64,000 nt of DNA from Zavarzinella sp. (GTDB lineage: Bacteria > Planctomycetota > Planctomycetia > Gemmatales > Gemmataceae): assembly GCA_041399155.1 (NCBI GenBank), contig JAWKTI010000003.1, positions 682,001-746,000 on the forward strand, read 5' to 3'. The stretch's first letter is position 1, and each line of letters opens with the position of its first letter. The notes beneath the pieces were generated by a model, which was not told the origin of the DNA, did not search any database, and saw only the letters and a program-made list of their open reading frames with translations. Shown here in pieces: positions 50,888-60,179 of this stretch. A program made the position numbers and the translations under genes.

Positions 50888-51574
50888 CTAATCTGTACGA
50901 CGGGAAGTACGAATCATGTGTTCAATTTTGTCCCGCTTATCCTGTGGTACCATCGTGGTGAGATTTTTCTCATAATCCAGCGTGATGTCGAAGTTCCCCA
51001 GCTCGAACGCACGACGAAACACTTTCTGCACATCCAGAATACAGTCCCGCTCATCAGCAATCAGTGGGCACCGCACCCTGGGTAGGTGGTGCTCCAGCAT
51101 GCAGGGGTAGATTTCGTAATTTTTCGTCGAATTGTTCGATCGACTAACGGAAAGCAGGTAGTCGTGTTCGGGAAGTTCGCGAATGTAATTCCGCAATGGC
51201 TTCCCCTGCAGCACCAAATCGAGTTCGACCAGGTTCGCCCGCAGTGCCTTGCTTTGCTGCCGGGTGGCATGATAAGCCGCACGCCCCTGGGCCTGCAGGC
51301 GATTGGTGGGGGAAACCAGATCGATGGTGGTCACCAAGGTGTCGTTGTTTTTGTGGCGGATTTCCAGATATTCTTCTGCATGATTCTGGCGAATAATCGA
51401 TGTAAACAGCGGCTCTTCGGTAATATATTGTCTTACCGAAATCTCAAGTCGGTAGTGATCCACCAGCAGTGGCAGCAATGTCTGGTATAAGGCAGAAATA
51501 AACTGGTGTTGAAAGGCTGGCCAGCAGCTTTCCTGTTCTAAAAAAGGATCCATTCCTGGAAAAGGGGAAGGCAT
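50888..51574 (-). CDS. DUF4058 family protein
   Basis: 228 residues from ATG 51574 (MPSPFPGMDPFLEQESCW, the usual DUF4058 start; the frame is open to 51592). The internal block YLEIRHKNNDTLVTTIDLVSPTNRL resembles a PD-(D/E)XK-type core (E, D...VSP), as noted for DUF4058, and LVELDLVLQGKPL follows. It ends with a basic tail. It is 44 bases upstream of the methyltransferase on the same strand. A nuclease-like role is only a speculation from the fold. Confidence 0.82.
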   Translation of the reverse strand: MPSPFPGMDPFLEQESCWPAFQHQFISALYQTLLPLLVDHYRLEISVRQYITEEPLFTSIIRQNHAEEYLEIRHKNNDTLVTTIDLVSPTNRLQAQGRAAYHATRQQSKALRANLVELDLVLQGKPLRNYIRELPEHDYLLSVSRSNNSTKNYEIYPCMLEHHLPRVRCPLIADERDCILDVQKVFRRAFELGNFDITLDYEKNLTTMVPQDKRDKIEHMIRTSRRTD

Positions 51575-51941
51575 CGTCCTCAGGTCTCCCACGGTACCGC
51601 ACTAAGTTCAATTGTACCAAATACCTGTTCGCCCCAGGAACTTTTACAAAAAACAGAATCAAGTTGTCTTCGTGGCGTCTTGGCGGTCAAGACGCATGTG
51701 TGCGACTACTTTTGAAAATGAAGAAATTCCCTTGCTTGCGCTGCGGGCGATGAAGGCAAAAGGCAAACCGCGGCACACGGGCAAATTCCATCACTGACGC
51801 TTTAGCCTCGTTTTGTACCGTCATCAACCCTTCCGGTTCGTTTTGTGCCTACGTTGACCTTCCGTGTATCTGCGTGGTTGTACTGGCAAATTCACCACGG
51901 TTGGCTAAGACGTAAGTGTGCATCAATAAAGGAGTATTGAC
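51575..51941. other. Intergenic stretch with a repeat copy, upstream of the patatin gene
   Basis: No gene is supported. The block 51746-51816 is similar to 39791-39860. Phrases such as CTTCGTGGCGTCTTGGCGG (51668 on) and CTTCCGTGTATCTGCGTGG (51858 on) belong to the same class of short intergenic sequences seen in many environmental genomes. The promoter of the plus-strand patatin gene should lie near the right end; GGAG at 51930-51933 is its ribosome site. Confidence 0.5.
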
Positions 51942-54515
51942 ATGTTCCTGCACCCGTACTTCCGTGGCATCATGAGTCTGGCACCCAGAGCACTGGCCGT
52001 GGGGTGTACTTTCTTTTTTCTGGCCATTGCCTGGTTCGATTTTGGGCAGGGCCTCAATATTCCTGCACTGATGTGGCACGATCGACCTGTGATTCAGGTC
52101 ATTTCAGGCTTCAGCATTGCCTGGCTGTTCGCGTACGTGTGGCTGCTGACCTACATCAACGATGCACGGTATCATCCGGAAATGCTGGCCCACGCACAGC
52201 AGCGGGCTACTTTTGTGGGTCGTGTGATGGGCCTGTGTATCCCACGCTCGCCCGTGGTGGAAGATCAGCCCGATCTGAATGCTGCCGGCGATGGCCTGCG
52301 CTGGTACCTGGGGGTCACCTTTTTGCCCAGTGCTGTCTTGCTGCTGGTATCGGCTGGGTTTGGGATTACTGGTTCCGCACCGTTTGTGCATCTGAAAGAC
52401 CCGCAATTGGGTGAAAATGCCCCACTTTACATTGCCAGCAATTGGCCGTTTCTGGTGGGCGTGGTGGTGATGCTGTTGTCGCTTCGTTTGTTTGCGGTGC
52501 TGTCGCGGAATGTCCGCAATCGCCTGCTCGGTGCAGAACGAGGCACCCAGTTCGCACAAAAATACTGGCTGCATATGATTGCTGGCCTGTTGTTTGTGGT
52601 GTTGCTGGCAATGTACGCAATATTCGCACTGTTGTCCGATCGTGACTACTGGCAGGCACCACCGATCACCACGGTATGCCTGTTTTTTGGCATGGCAGCC
52701 ACCTTTAACGCGGTGCTGTGGTTCTATCTGCGTAGTTTTGCCATTCTGGCGTTCGTCGCACTGGCTGTGTGGGTGGGAATCTGCAATCAGGCTCCGTATC
52801 GGCTGCATTTTCCCCACCTGGAGCCGGAATATCGGGCAATCACCAATCTGGAAGATTTCGAAGAGCCTGCTGCCTCGCTGGAGGATCTGGTTTCGCTGGA
52901 CAATGATCCCACGGTGAAGAAAAAAGAGATTCAGCGGGTGGTGCACATGGTTGCTGCGGTGGGCTCGCAACGAGTTCCCGAACGCACGGTGCAGGAAGGC
53001 ATTCAGGAATTAACCAGCAAAGGTTATGCCGACGAGGAAAATTACAGTCGGCTGCTGCGATTGTACGAAACCGCTCTGCAACGGATGGATGCGGATGAGC
53101 GAAATGCTTTACGGACCTGGAAAGAGCAATTCGGCCCACCCGTGCCGGAAGGGACGCGGATTCCCCCACCGTTGGTGATTGTGACTGCCACAGGTGGTGC
53201 GAATCGATCGGGATTGTGGACAGCCAAGGTGCTGCACGAACTCCATCAACGTATTCCTGGATTTCCAAAGCACTTACGCATTATTACCGGTGCGTCAGGT
53301 GGTATGGTCGGTGCCACCTATTACGTGGGCAGTGTGCAGCCCGATGGCAGTCTGCAGGAAGGCTTTCAGCCCACTGATATTTCGCAGGATTTTCTGACAC
53401 CCATTATCAACGCACTGGTTTACCGCGAAATTCCGTTTTCGTTTCTTCCCACCAGCCACTATACCCGCGACCGTGGGGAAATGCTCGATCGGGCGATGGA
53501 AGGTGAGGTACCAAATATTGACCCGTTTATCCGCAAACGGCTGAACAATGTCTTCGCCCGCACCTTCGCGGATTGGGCAGAAAGTGAACGGATTGGCTGG
53601 CGACCGAGCCTGATTTTTTCGCCCATGGTGGTGGAAGATGGCCGACAACTGCTGATCAGCAATCGTTATGTACCGTACCTGACCGTGAATCAGGGGAACT
53701 TTCTGCTGCCTAACGGGCCGGAATTCGGCTCCGAAGACGCACCAAAAGAGAAGTTGAGCAGCAGTGAACGGATTCAGCGGGAAATCAAACGTGGGCGACA
53801 GACCAGACGCCGACAGGGGAAAGGATCGGAAGACATTTATTCCCGCTCGGCCATTGAGTTTTTCCGCGTTTTTCCGGAATCCCGTGGGCGATTTCACCTC
53901 AGCACGGCAGCACGGATGAATGCCACGTTTCCGTTCCTCAGTCCGGCGGTCTCACTGCCCACCAATGGCGTGCGACGGGTGGTTGATGCGGGCTACCTGG
54001 ACAACACCGGCGTGAAAGTTGCCACCTCGTGGATTTACCAGTATCGCGACTGGCTGGCCCGCAACACCAGTGGGGTGATTGTGGTACAGATTCGCGATTT
54101 TGCCAGCCATCAGGAGAACCGGAACCTGTCGCTGCCACTCACAGAAGGTGGGGCGTTTCTCCCAGGTCTGACGGGACCGTTTTCGGCAGTCGACCATGCC
54201 CGCTCTTCATCAGCCAATTACCGTAACGATGCAGAACTACAGCAGTTAGGAGAATTTTTCCAGTCCTGGTTCGGTCAGGCAGCACAGGCGGGAAAAGGGG
54301 AACTGCCCACCTGGACGAAAGACTTTTTCACCACCGTGGTGTTTGAACGCTACTCCGATGTGGGGATGAACTGGTACCTGTCGCAGGCCGATAAACAGTT
54401 GATTCTGGACAGTTGGGACAAAGGTGAAAACAATTTCAACCCCGCCTCGCTGAAAAAGATGCTGCAGTGGTGGCAATCCCGCGATAATCCCCCACCGGAA
54501 GCGAAAATGCCATAA
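51942..54515 (+). CDS. Membrane-anchored patatin-like phospholipase
   Basis: The 857-residue protein has an N-terminal half (about 1-290) with six or more membrane helices and a C-terminal patatin-like domain. Visible catalytic elements are the oxyanion-type TATGGANRSG (411-420), the nucleophile elbow GASGG (about 450-454, Ser) and the dyad Asp in VDAGYLDNTG (about 681; DAG instead of the usual DGG). A lipid acyl hydrolase at the inner face of a membrane is likely. A close paralogue begins at 62174 with the same architecture and a matching WRPS-IFSPM-VEDGRQLLISN block. A GGAG site precedes the ATG. Confidence 0.85.
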   Translation: MFLHPYFRGIMSLAPRALAVGCTFFFLAIAWFDFGQGLNIPALMWHDRPVIQVISGFSIAWLFAYVWLLTYINDARYHPEMLAHAQQRATFVGRVMGLCIPRSPVVEDQPDLNAAGDGLRWYLGVTFLPSAVLLLVSAGFGITGSAPFVHLKDPQLGENAPLYIASNWPFLVGVVVMLLSLRLFAVLSRNVRNRLLGAERGTQFAQKYWLHMIAGLLFVVLLAMYAIFALLSDRDYWQAPPITTVCLFFGMAATFNAVLWFYLRSFAILAFVALAVWVGICNQAPYRLHFPHLEPEYRAITNLEDFEEPAASLEDLVSLDNDPTVKKKEIQRVVHMVAAVGSQRVPERTVQEGIQELTSKGYADEENYSRLLRLYETALQRMDADERNALRTWKEQFGPPVPEGTRIPPPLVIVTATGGANRSGLWTAKVLHELHQRIPGFPKHLRIITGASGGMVGATYYVGSVQPDGSLQEGFQPTDISQDFLTPIINALVYREIPFSFLPTSHYTRDRGEMLDRAMEGEVPNIDPFIRKRLNNVFARTFADWAESERIGWRPSLIFSPMVVEDGRQLLISNRYVPYLTVNQGNFLLPNGPEFGSEDAPKEKLSSSERIQREIKRGRQTRRRQGKGSEDIYSRSAIEFFRVFPESRGRFHLSTAARMNATFPFLSPAVSLPTNGVRRVVDAGYLDNTGVKVATSWIYQYRDWLARNTSGVIVVQIRDFASHQENRNLSLPLTEGGAFLPGLTGPFSAVDHARSSSANYRNDAELQQLGEFFQSWFGQAAQAGKGELPTWTKDFFTTVVFERYSDVGMNWYLSQADKQLILDSWDKGENNFNPASLKKMLQWWQSRDNPPPEAKMP

Positions 54516-54700
54516 AGAGTAGCAGGAAATCCACCACTCAGATGGAGTCTAAGCATCAGGGCGGTCATTTTTTGATGAAATTTGACCTTGAGACAATGGA
54601 CTTGCGGCCAAAACACACACAACCTTCATCATTAGTGATCCAACTCCCACCAATGGCTGAATAAGATACCACCAAACCAGTTCTAATGGATTCATGGCAA

Positions 54701-55090
54701 ATGAAGTCGATTTTGTTTGTGTGCATTGAAAACAGCAACCGCAGCCAGATGGCAGAAGCGTTCGCACGGATACATGGTGGGGATCAAATTGCGGCCCATT
54801 CGGCAGGTTCCAAACCGTCCGGCAAGGTCAATCCGCGGGCAATCCAGTTTATGGCAGAAAAGGGCTACGATCTGTCGGTACATGGTTCGAAAGCACTGGA
54901 TCAGTTTAACGGCACCGAAATTACCGTGGCTGTGACCATGGGCTGTGGCGATTATTGCCCACTGGTGAAGGCAGAGCGGCGAGAAGAGTGGAACATTCCC
55001 GATCCTAAAGAGCTGCCCGATGATGAATTTCGGAAAATTCGCGATCTGATTGAAGAGAAAGTGAAGCTGCTGATTGCTGAAATTCAATAA
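54701..55090 (+). CDS. Low-molecular-weight phosphatase/arsenate-reductase-like protein
   Basis: 129 residues from MKSILF (ATG 54701). The P-loop VCIENSNRSQMAEAF carries the nucleophile Cys8 and Arg14; the Cys pair in TMGCGDYCP (82 and 86) and the WNIPDPKELPDDEFRKIRDLIEEKV Asp loop fit arsenate reductases of the thioredoxin/mycothiol-coupled type. Reduction of arsenate to arsenite is the likely reaction; a protein-phosphatase role cannot be excluded. No other ars genes are nearby. It stands alone in the plus direction. Confidence 0.85.
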   Translation: MKSILFVCIENSNRSQMAEAFARIHGGDQIAAHSAGSKPSGKVNPRAIQFMAEKGYDLSVHGSKALDQFNGTEITVAVTMGCGDYCPLVKAERREEWNIPDPKELPDDEFRKIRDLIEEKVKLLIAEIQ

Positions 55091-55204
55091 CAGCGTCAGG
55101 CTGAATGCCCTGCAGTGACTTCCAGCAGCCCCCAGTTAATTCTGCACCAGATCCCGAATCCGGTAGAATGGCTGTCTCAGAAAATCTTGACGCAGGGGTT
55201 ATTC

Positions 55205-56587
55205 ATGCGAGTTATCTGGATCGCATTTCTTAGTAGCTGGGCACTTCCCGGTATTCTTCCCGCCTATCAACCGACGAATCTGTTAATTGTTACCGCAGAT
55301 GATATGAATGCCGATTCTGCAGGCTGGTGCGGAGGCAAGCTGGGCATCACCCCCAACCTTGATGCGTTTGCAAAGACGGCCCACCAGTTCATCAACAGCC
55401 ATGTAACCGTACCGATTTGTCAGCCGGGAAGATCCGCACTGATGACAGGACGGGTACCCCACCGGAATGGTGCGTTGGGCTTTCAGCCGATTCGACGGGA
55501 TGTGCCCACGTTGGTCGAAATCCTGCGGGAACAGGGCTACTATACTGGGGTGATCGCCAAGGCGGTGCATATGGCCCCACCGGACAAGTTTCCGTGGCAC
55601 GCCATCGGCGAGCAGGCACTGGGGAAACAACCTGCCCAGTTTGCGGCAAAATTCCGCGAAATGCTGGCTTCTGCTGCAAACGAAAAGAAGCCATTCTTCA
55701 TTAATGCCAATATCTGCGACCCACATCGGCCTTTTATCAATGGAACTGGAAAAAAAGCCAAACTCGAAAAGCTACCAGATGGGGTGCGTGTTCTGAAGGC
55801 CAGCGAAGTGACTGTGCCAGCCTTCCTGGAAGACCTCCCACGTGTGCGGGAGGAAGTTGCTAATTATTACACCAATGTCAGCCGATTCGATCTGGCGTTT
55901 GGCCTGATAATGAAAGAACTTACGGCTGCTGGCCGCGATGCGGACACGATTGTGGTCTTCTGGTCCGATCATGGGATGTCTTTCCCATTTTCTAAAGCCA
56001 CGGTCTATTACAACGGCACCTGGTCGCCGATCCTGATTCGCATCCCGAAGACCAAAGAGCCACAGGTGCGTACCGAATTTGTCAGCAGTGTCGATCTGAT
56101 GCCTTCGTTGCTGGAGTTACTTGCGATCAAACCACCTGCAGGCATGGATGGCCGCTCCTGGATTCCTCTGCTGAATGGAGAAAAACAGCCCGACCGCGAC
56201 TTTGTTGTTACCCACGTGAATACCCTCAGCAGTGGCAAGTCGTTTGCCCAGCGGTGCATCCGGACCAAAGACCGAGCATTCATGTTCCACGGGTGGGCAG
56301 GTGGGCCAGATAAATTCCGTGCCGAAGCTCTGAGTGGGCTGACCTTTCCGGCAATGAATTCTGCTACCGATGAGAAAATTCAGGCCCGTGTAAAACAATT
56401 GGTGGAGGGGGAGCCGTTGATGCTGTTTGATACCGCCAAGGATCCCACCGAACGGAAGAATCTGATTAATGATCCCACCTATGCCCGTGAACGTGCGGAA
56501 CTGAGTAAAAAGCTCCTTGCACATATGCGGGCGACAGATGACCCACAGACGAAAGCTTTTCAGGGGATTCTGGAGAAAAAAGAATAA
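55205..56587 (+). CDS. Exported sulfatase (arylsulfatase family)
   Basis: From ATG 55205 the protein is 460 residues with a signal peptide (MRVIWIAFLSSWALPGILPA). The frame is open further to 55115. Metal-binding TADDMNADSAG is at 30-40, and the formylglycine site CQPGR (Cys72, C-x-P-x-R type) needs FGE-type maturation. FINANICDPHRPF and VFWSDHGMSF supply further active-site residues. Sulfatases are massively expanded in planctomycetes for degrading sulfated polysaccharides; the substrate is unknown. It precedes an exported protein gene by 71 bases and may share its transcript. Confidence 0.9.
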   Translation: MRVIWIAFLSSWALPGILPAYQPTNLLIVTADDMNADSAGWCGGKLGITPNLDAFAKTAHQFINSHVTVPICQPGRSALMTGRVPHRNGALGFQPIRRDVPTLVEILREQGYYTGVIAKAVHMAPPDKFPWHAIGEQALGKQPAQFAAKFREMLASAANEKKPFFINANICDPHRPFINGTGKKAKLEKLPDGVRVLKASEVTVPAFLEDLPRVREEVANYYTNVSRFDLAFGLIMKELTAAGRDADTIVVFWSDHGMSFPFSKATVYYNGTWSPILIRIPKTKEPQVRTEFVSSVDLMPSLLELLAIKPPAGMDGRSWIPLLNGEKQPDRDFVVTHVNTLSSGKSFAQRCIRTKDRAFMFHGWAGGPDKFRAEALSGLTFPAMNSATDEKIQARVKQLVEGEPLMLFDTAKDPTERKNLINDPTYARERAELSKKLLAHMRATDDPQTKAFQGILEKKE

Positions 56588-56658
56588 CCCCCATTCTTCG
56601 ATACTGATTGACCTGAAACTGGATAAGACAACGAAAGAATGACATTGGAGTCTTTTTA

Positions 56659-58275
56659 ATGAAGAAAAGTTTGCTGGGTGCCCTGCTGCTGGTAGCAGCG
56701 ATGGCAGCCATAACTGGACGTGCGGCAGAACCTAATCCGCGTAAAGCGGAAATGGCGGGCTACCTTCTTGTTCCCCACGAGCGGGTGGACAAGAAATACA
56801 ACGCAGGTTTTTCGATGTATGTTGCCGCCTGGCCACTGCTGAAAAACTACCCAGGTGCCGAGTTCCAGAGTGGGCTGTTTGGCACCTGGATGTTCTCTCA
56901 GTTTGATGGCCCCAAGCCCGAAAAGGCTTATTCCGACATAGAAGGTGGTCTGGGCTGGTGGCGGGATACACGGTTCGCCACCGAAACCCCCAAATTCATC
57001 ATGGGTGGGGTGGCACTGAATTTCAGCGAATGGGCAAACGGCCCAGGTGCGGGTAAAGGTCGCGACTGGAACAATCCCAAAGGACATTATGCGATTGCCC
57101 AGCTGAGCCCGTGGGTGCTCTGGCCGCCTGATGGTCTGAACTTGAAGCAAGGGACCTCCGGCGAACTTTTTGGTTACGGCTATCTGCCGTTGCCACTGAC
57201 AGAAGCCAAAAAGACTACTGCAGGCAAAAATATTCCCACGGGCAACCAGTGCTGGACGTTGTTTCTGAATTCAGGCAACTTTAAGGGGCCTGTTACCTTC
57301 TTTCTGCCCAACTTCTGGACGAAACCCACCTTGGAGCGGACCGATCTGGCAGGGATGTTCCTGGATACCCGCCCATCCGACCCAAACAAAGCGGTGCAAA
57401 TGGAAACGCAGCACGTGCCAGCCTTTACCGCAGTTGATTCGAAAGGAACCATGTATGCCCGCGTGGCACCCACACAGTTTCCGACCAACAAGGGTGCAGA
57501 TGCCCCACTGATTCACCGGATTACGGCATATACCCGCGCTGCTCTGTGGGATGAAGTAGAAGCCTGGTTCCAGGGTGGGAAAGAGGCTACTGGCACCATT
57601 AAGCCACAGGAAGCAGCCGTGCACACCTTCAAAGGTAGGGGTGGGGCAACCTGGAGAATCTATCCGCCTAATGCAGAACGCGACAAACGGATGCCCCTGG
57701 CCTGGAATTCCTTCGCCACGCCGACCGCACTGAATGAAACCACATACGGCTATCAATGGGACAAAAACCTGGTGACCAGAACAGATGCACTGGTGACCTT
57801 ACCACAATACTATCGCCTGCAGAAAGACAAGAAAGGCCGTGATCAGTGGGTAGTCATCACCGAGAAAGAAGTTCCCGCAGAAACAGGACTGGACAAGGTT
57901 ACCTTTCCACAGCGGTATACCGCGAAACCGCAACCATACGTGACACCGGACAGTCCGGACAGCAGTTGGAAGAAACCCGGACCGGCGGCAGGTCCTTTTG
58001 AAGCGAAACTGGGTGATGGCAGCACCGTGATCTACTATTGGTACCGCTTTGCAGATCAGCCTGCACTGCAGAATGCCGATTTGTCTGCTGCCGAGCGGGA
58101 AACCCTGCAAAAACGGATCGAGATGCTGCACCGAAAGTGGACAAAAGAGAAAGAATACCTCCCCCCACCGAGCATTGGCAAGCTGGCCGATCTTGATCCT
58201 GCGGTGCTGGTTAATCCACCAAAAGGAATGGAAGTGGGTTATGTGCCAATTGTCACCCGCCAGGGCAAGCCGTAG
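56659..58275 (+). CDS. Exported protein of unknown function (planctomycete type)
   Basis: The 538-residue protein has a signal peptide (KKSLLGALLLVAAMAAITGRA) and a Trp/Tyr/Pro-rich body: AGYLLVPHERVDKKYNAGFSMYVAAWPLL, FGTWMFSQFDG, HYAIAQLSPWVLWPPDGLNL, LPNFWTKPTLERTDLAGMFLDTRP. The content of aromatic pairs suggests a large beta-rich carbohydrate-associated protein. It follows the sulfatase in the same direction. No catalytic motif or known family is recognised. Confidence 0.75.
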   Translation: MKKSLLGALLLVAAMAAITGRAAEPNPRKAEMAGYLLVPHERVDKKYNAGFSMYVAAWPLLKNYPGAEFQSGLFGTWMFSQFDGPKPEKAYSDIEGGLGWWRDTRFATETPKFIMGGVALNFSEWANGPGAGKGRDWNNPKGHYAIAQLSPWVLWPPDGLNLKQGTSGELFGYGYLPLPLTEAKKTTAGKNIPTGNQCWTLFLNSGNFKGPVTFFLPNFWTKPTLERTDLAGMFLDTRPSDPNKAVQMETQHVPAFTAVDSKGTMYARVAPTQFPTNKGADAPLIHRITAYTRAALWDEVEAWFQGGKEATGTIKPQEAAVHTFKGRGGATWRIYPPNAERDKRMPLAWNSFATPTALNETTYGYQWDKNLVTRTDALVTLPQYYRLQKDKKGRDQWVVITEKEVPAETGLDKVTFPQRYTAKPQPYVTPDSPDSSWKKPGPAAGPFEAKLGDGSTVIYYWYRFADQPALQNADLSAAERETLQKRIEMLHRKWTKEKEYLPPPSIGKLADLDPAVLVNPPKGMEVGYVPIVTRQGKP

Positions 58276-58673
58276 TGCTTGGCGATCGCGATTTACAAAA
58301 CAATTTTCTCTGACACAACAGCTTATCAAGTCGGCTCTTACAAAAATCAGCCTGCCGCATTTTTGCCGCACAAATCAAACGAATAGCAGTGTTCATTTTT
58401 CTTGTGGATCTGCCACATATTAGTGAAAATGTTTTCACACTATGAAAATTGCCAGGTGCGGTGGTTCAAAACACAATTACCTGATTAATCAACCATCCGC
58501 CATTTCACGCTTTTTCCCACCATTTCTGTATTTTGTTCCAAATAGTTGATCAATCGCATCCCCCAAAAGGCAATATATATTCACGTGGGGAAAATTGAGT
58601 TTATTTCTTCCCCTTCCATGATGGATCATCAGGCCAGTTTCATCTGACAATTCACTTCCAGGAGAAAGTGCAA
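58276..58673. other. Intergenic stretch with a candidate operator
   Basis: No gene is supported in this stretch of about 400 bases. It holds the GTGAAAATGTTTTCAC palindrome at 58423-58438, and A/T-rich sequence (AAAAGGCAATATATATTCACG, 58566 region) suitable for a promoter of the following gene. No terminator with a T-run was found after the upstream gene. Confidence 0.4.
58423..58438. promoter_or_regulatory. Candidate operator palindrome GTGAAAA-TG-TTTTCAC
   Basis: Identical to the 16-mer at 19523-19538. It lies 250 bases upstream of the C39-like gene and 148 after the preceding gene's stop. It fits LacI/GalR-type or similar operator shapes; use is inferred. Confidence 0.35.
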
Positions 58674-59903
58674 ATGAACAAGCTCAACATTTCAACTTGG
58701 ATTCTACTTCTGAGTGCAGCTCCAATGCTGGCTCAGCCACGATTTCATGCCGGTGGGCCTGCCCACGATGGGGAAGAAATTACCTGTTACTTTCCCACGC
58801 GGGAACACCTGCGAAACGATGTAGGCAAGGATGATTTAGGACTGTGCGTCTTCACCAGCCTGGAAATGGCAGGGATCTGGTGTGGCAATCAATCGCTATT
58901 GGGCCTGCGAGACTTTATGAAGAACCACCCAGGAGGTGGCTGGCCAGAAAAGGTTGATCGCTATTTGAAAATTCGCGACCCTCAGCACACCATCCGTGTG
59001 CTCCACCACCTGGACGGCGATGCTGAGTTTTTACAACGGGCATTGGCCGCCCGGCAATATGTGTGCGTCACCTACGAAGGACGCGACGGCATTTTCTATC
59101 GGTCCCGCGTGGCACACATGGTTAATCTGGTGCACTTCAGTAAACGCTGGGCAGTAATCCAGGACAATAACTATCCTGGCAAGTGGCTGTGGATGTCGCC
59201 AGAAGATTTCCTGGCACGCTGGCGTGGCATCAATGGTGGCTGGGCAATGATTTTACTGCAACCGGGGCCCCCACCTGCATTACCACAATCAACTCATGTG
59301 GTTTGCACAATAACAGCACCACACCCAATCATGCCATTAGCGGCACCGGTATCTGGAGTAATCTGCGGCCAGCCCTCCAGGAATGATGAATACATGCTTG
59401 GCGGACAAGCGATTTCTCGCCAGGAGGTATTCGAACGTCTGGAAGCATTGCAAGTGCAACAACAACGCCCCAGCCTGACATTCCTGGGATCGATGCAGCA
59501 ACAATCTGCATGGCACGCCGTGTTACAGCAACCGACGTTTCGCACATTGCAGGAACAGTGGTGCATTCGAAAGTTCCCCCAGGATAGCTGGTTGATTCGC
59601 CAAGGATTTCAACCAGGAGTCGTACTGCAGAACGCACCTGATCGACAGTATCGGGCAGCAATCCGCTGGCATCTTGCTTCACCTGCAGGTGGGAAGTCAC
59701 TGCAGGATCAATTGGAAAAAGAACTGCACCCCAGGTTGCCGGAACCGGTAGAACCAGAACCGGATCGGGTGCCTGAACGAGAAGACAGATTCCCACAGGT
59801 GCTTTCGCAGTGGGGCAGAAAGGCACTGCACCCCAGTGTGGCCTGGACTGTTCTGGGCTACCTGCTGGGCAACCAATTTTTTGTACGGAGGAACAGACAA
59901 TGA
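58674..59903 (+). CDS. Exported cysteine-protease-fold protein (C39/papain-like)
   Basis: 409 residues from ATG 58674, which has GGAG nine bases upstream; a GTG at 58668 is in frame. After a signal peptide (about 1-20) comes LRNDVGKDDLGLCVFTSLEMAG with a Cys at position 58 of the short form. SRVAHMVNLVHFSKRWAVIQDNNYPGKWLWMS supplies a His and an Asp/Asn in the order of C39/papain-like folds. The C-terminal 200 residues are Gln/Pro-rich with a late hydrophobic stretch (AWTVLGYLLGNQFFV). It could be a bacteriocin-type peptidase or a fold relative without activity. It overlaps the next gene by four bases. Confidence 0.75.
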   Translation: MNKLNISTWILLLSAAPMLAQPRFHAGGPAHDGEEITCYFPTREHLRNDVGKDDLGLCVFTSLEMAGIWCGNQSLLGLRDFMKNHPGGGWPEKVDRYLKIRDPQHTIRVLHHLDGDAEFLQRALAARQYVCVTYEGRDGIFYRSRVAHMVNLVHFSKRWAVIQDNNYPGKWLWMSPEDFLARWRGINGGWAMILLQPGPPPALPQSTHVVCTITAPHPIMPLAAPVSGVICGQPSRNDEYMLGGQAISRQEVFERLEALQVQQQRPSLTFLGSMQQQSAWHAVLQQPTFRTLQEQWCIRKFPQDSWLIRQGFQPGVVLQNAPDRQYRAAIRWHLASPAGGKSLQDQLEKELHPRLPEPVEPEPDRVPEREDRFPQVLSQWGRKALHPSVAWTVLGYLLGNQFFVRRNRQ

Positions 59904-60022
59904 CGATTGCAGCAGAGTTGATTTTTGTAGCGGCAGGAATTGCGGCAGCAGTGGCAACGGATTGGGTATATAGCCGGGTGATGCAAAGCCGCACACAGCA
60001 CAAAAAGCAGATTCCGCCGTAA
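59900..60022 (+). CDS. Small membrane protein (40 residues)
   Basis: This short gene overlaps the previous stop by four bases (ATGA) and has a strong GGAGG site six to seven bases upstream (59888-59892 region). The product has one hydrophobic helix (TIAAELIFVAAGIAAAVATDWVY) and a basic Gln-rich tail (QSRTQHKKQ). It looks like a translationally coupled partner or anchor of the cysteine-protease-fold protein. No family is recognised. Confidence 0.7.
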   Translation: MTIAAELIFVAAGIAAAVATDWVYSRVMQSRTQHKKQIPP

Positions 60023-60179
60023 AGATGGGTAATTGAGGAAATCTGTAGCGTTTGTAATTGTTACATTTGCCGCAGATTTCCAAATCTACCTTTTCAAGGA
60101 TACAAGTTTCGGTTATGGGATGGTTTGATAGATATAGGTGATTTTTCACAGTCTGCTGACTGTGCAACAGGGAACTCCA

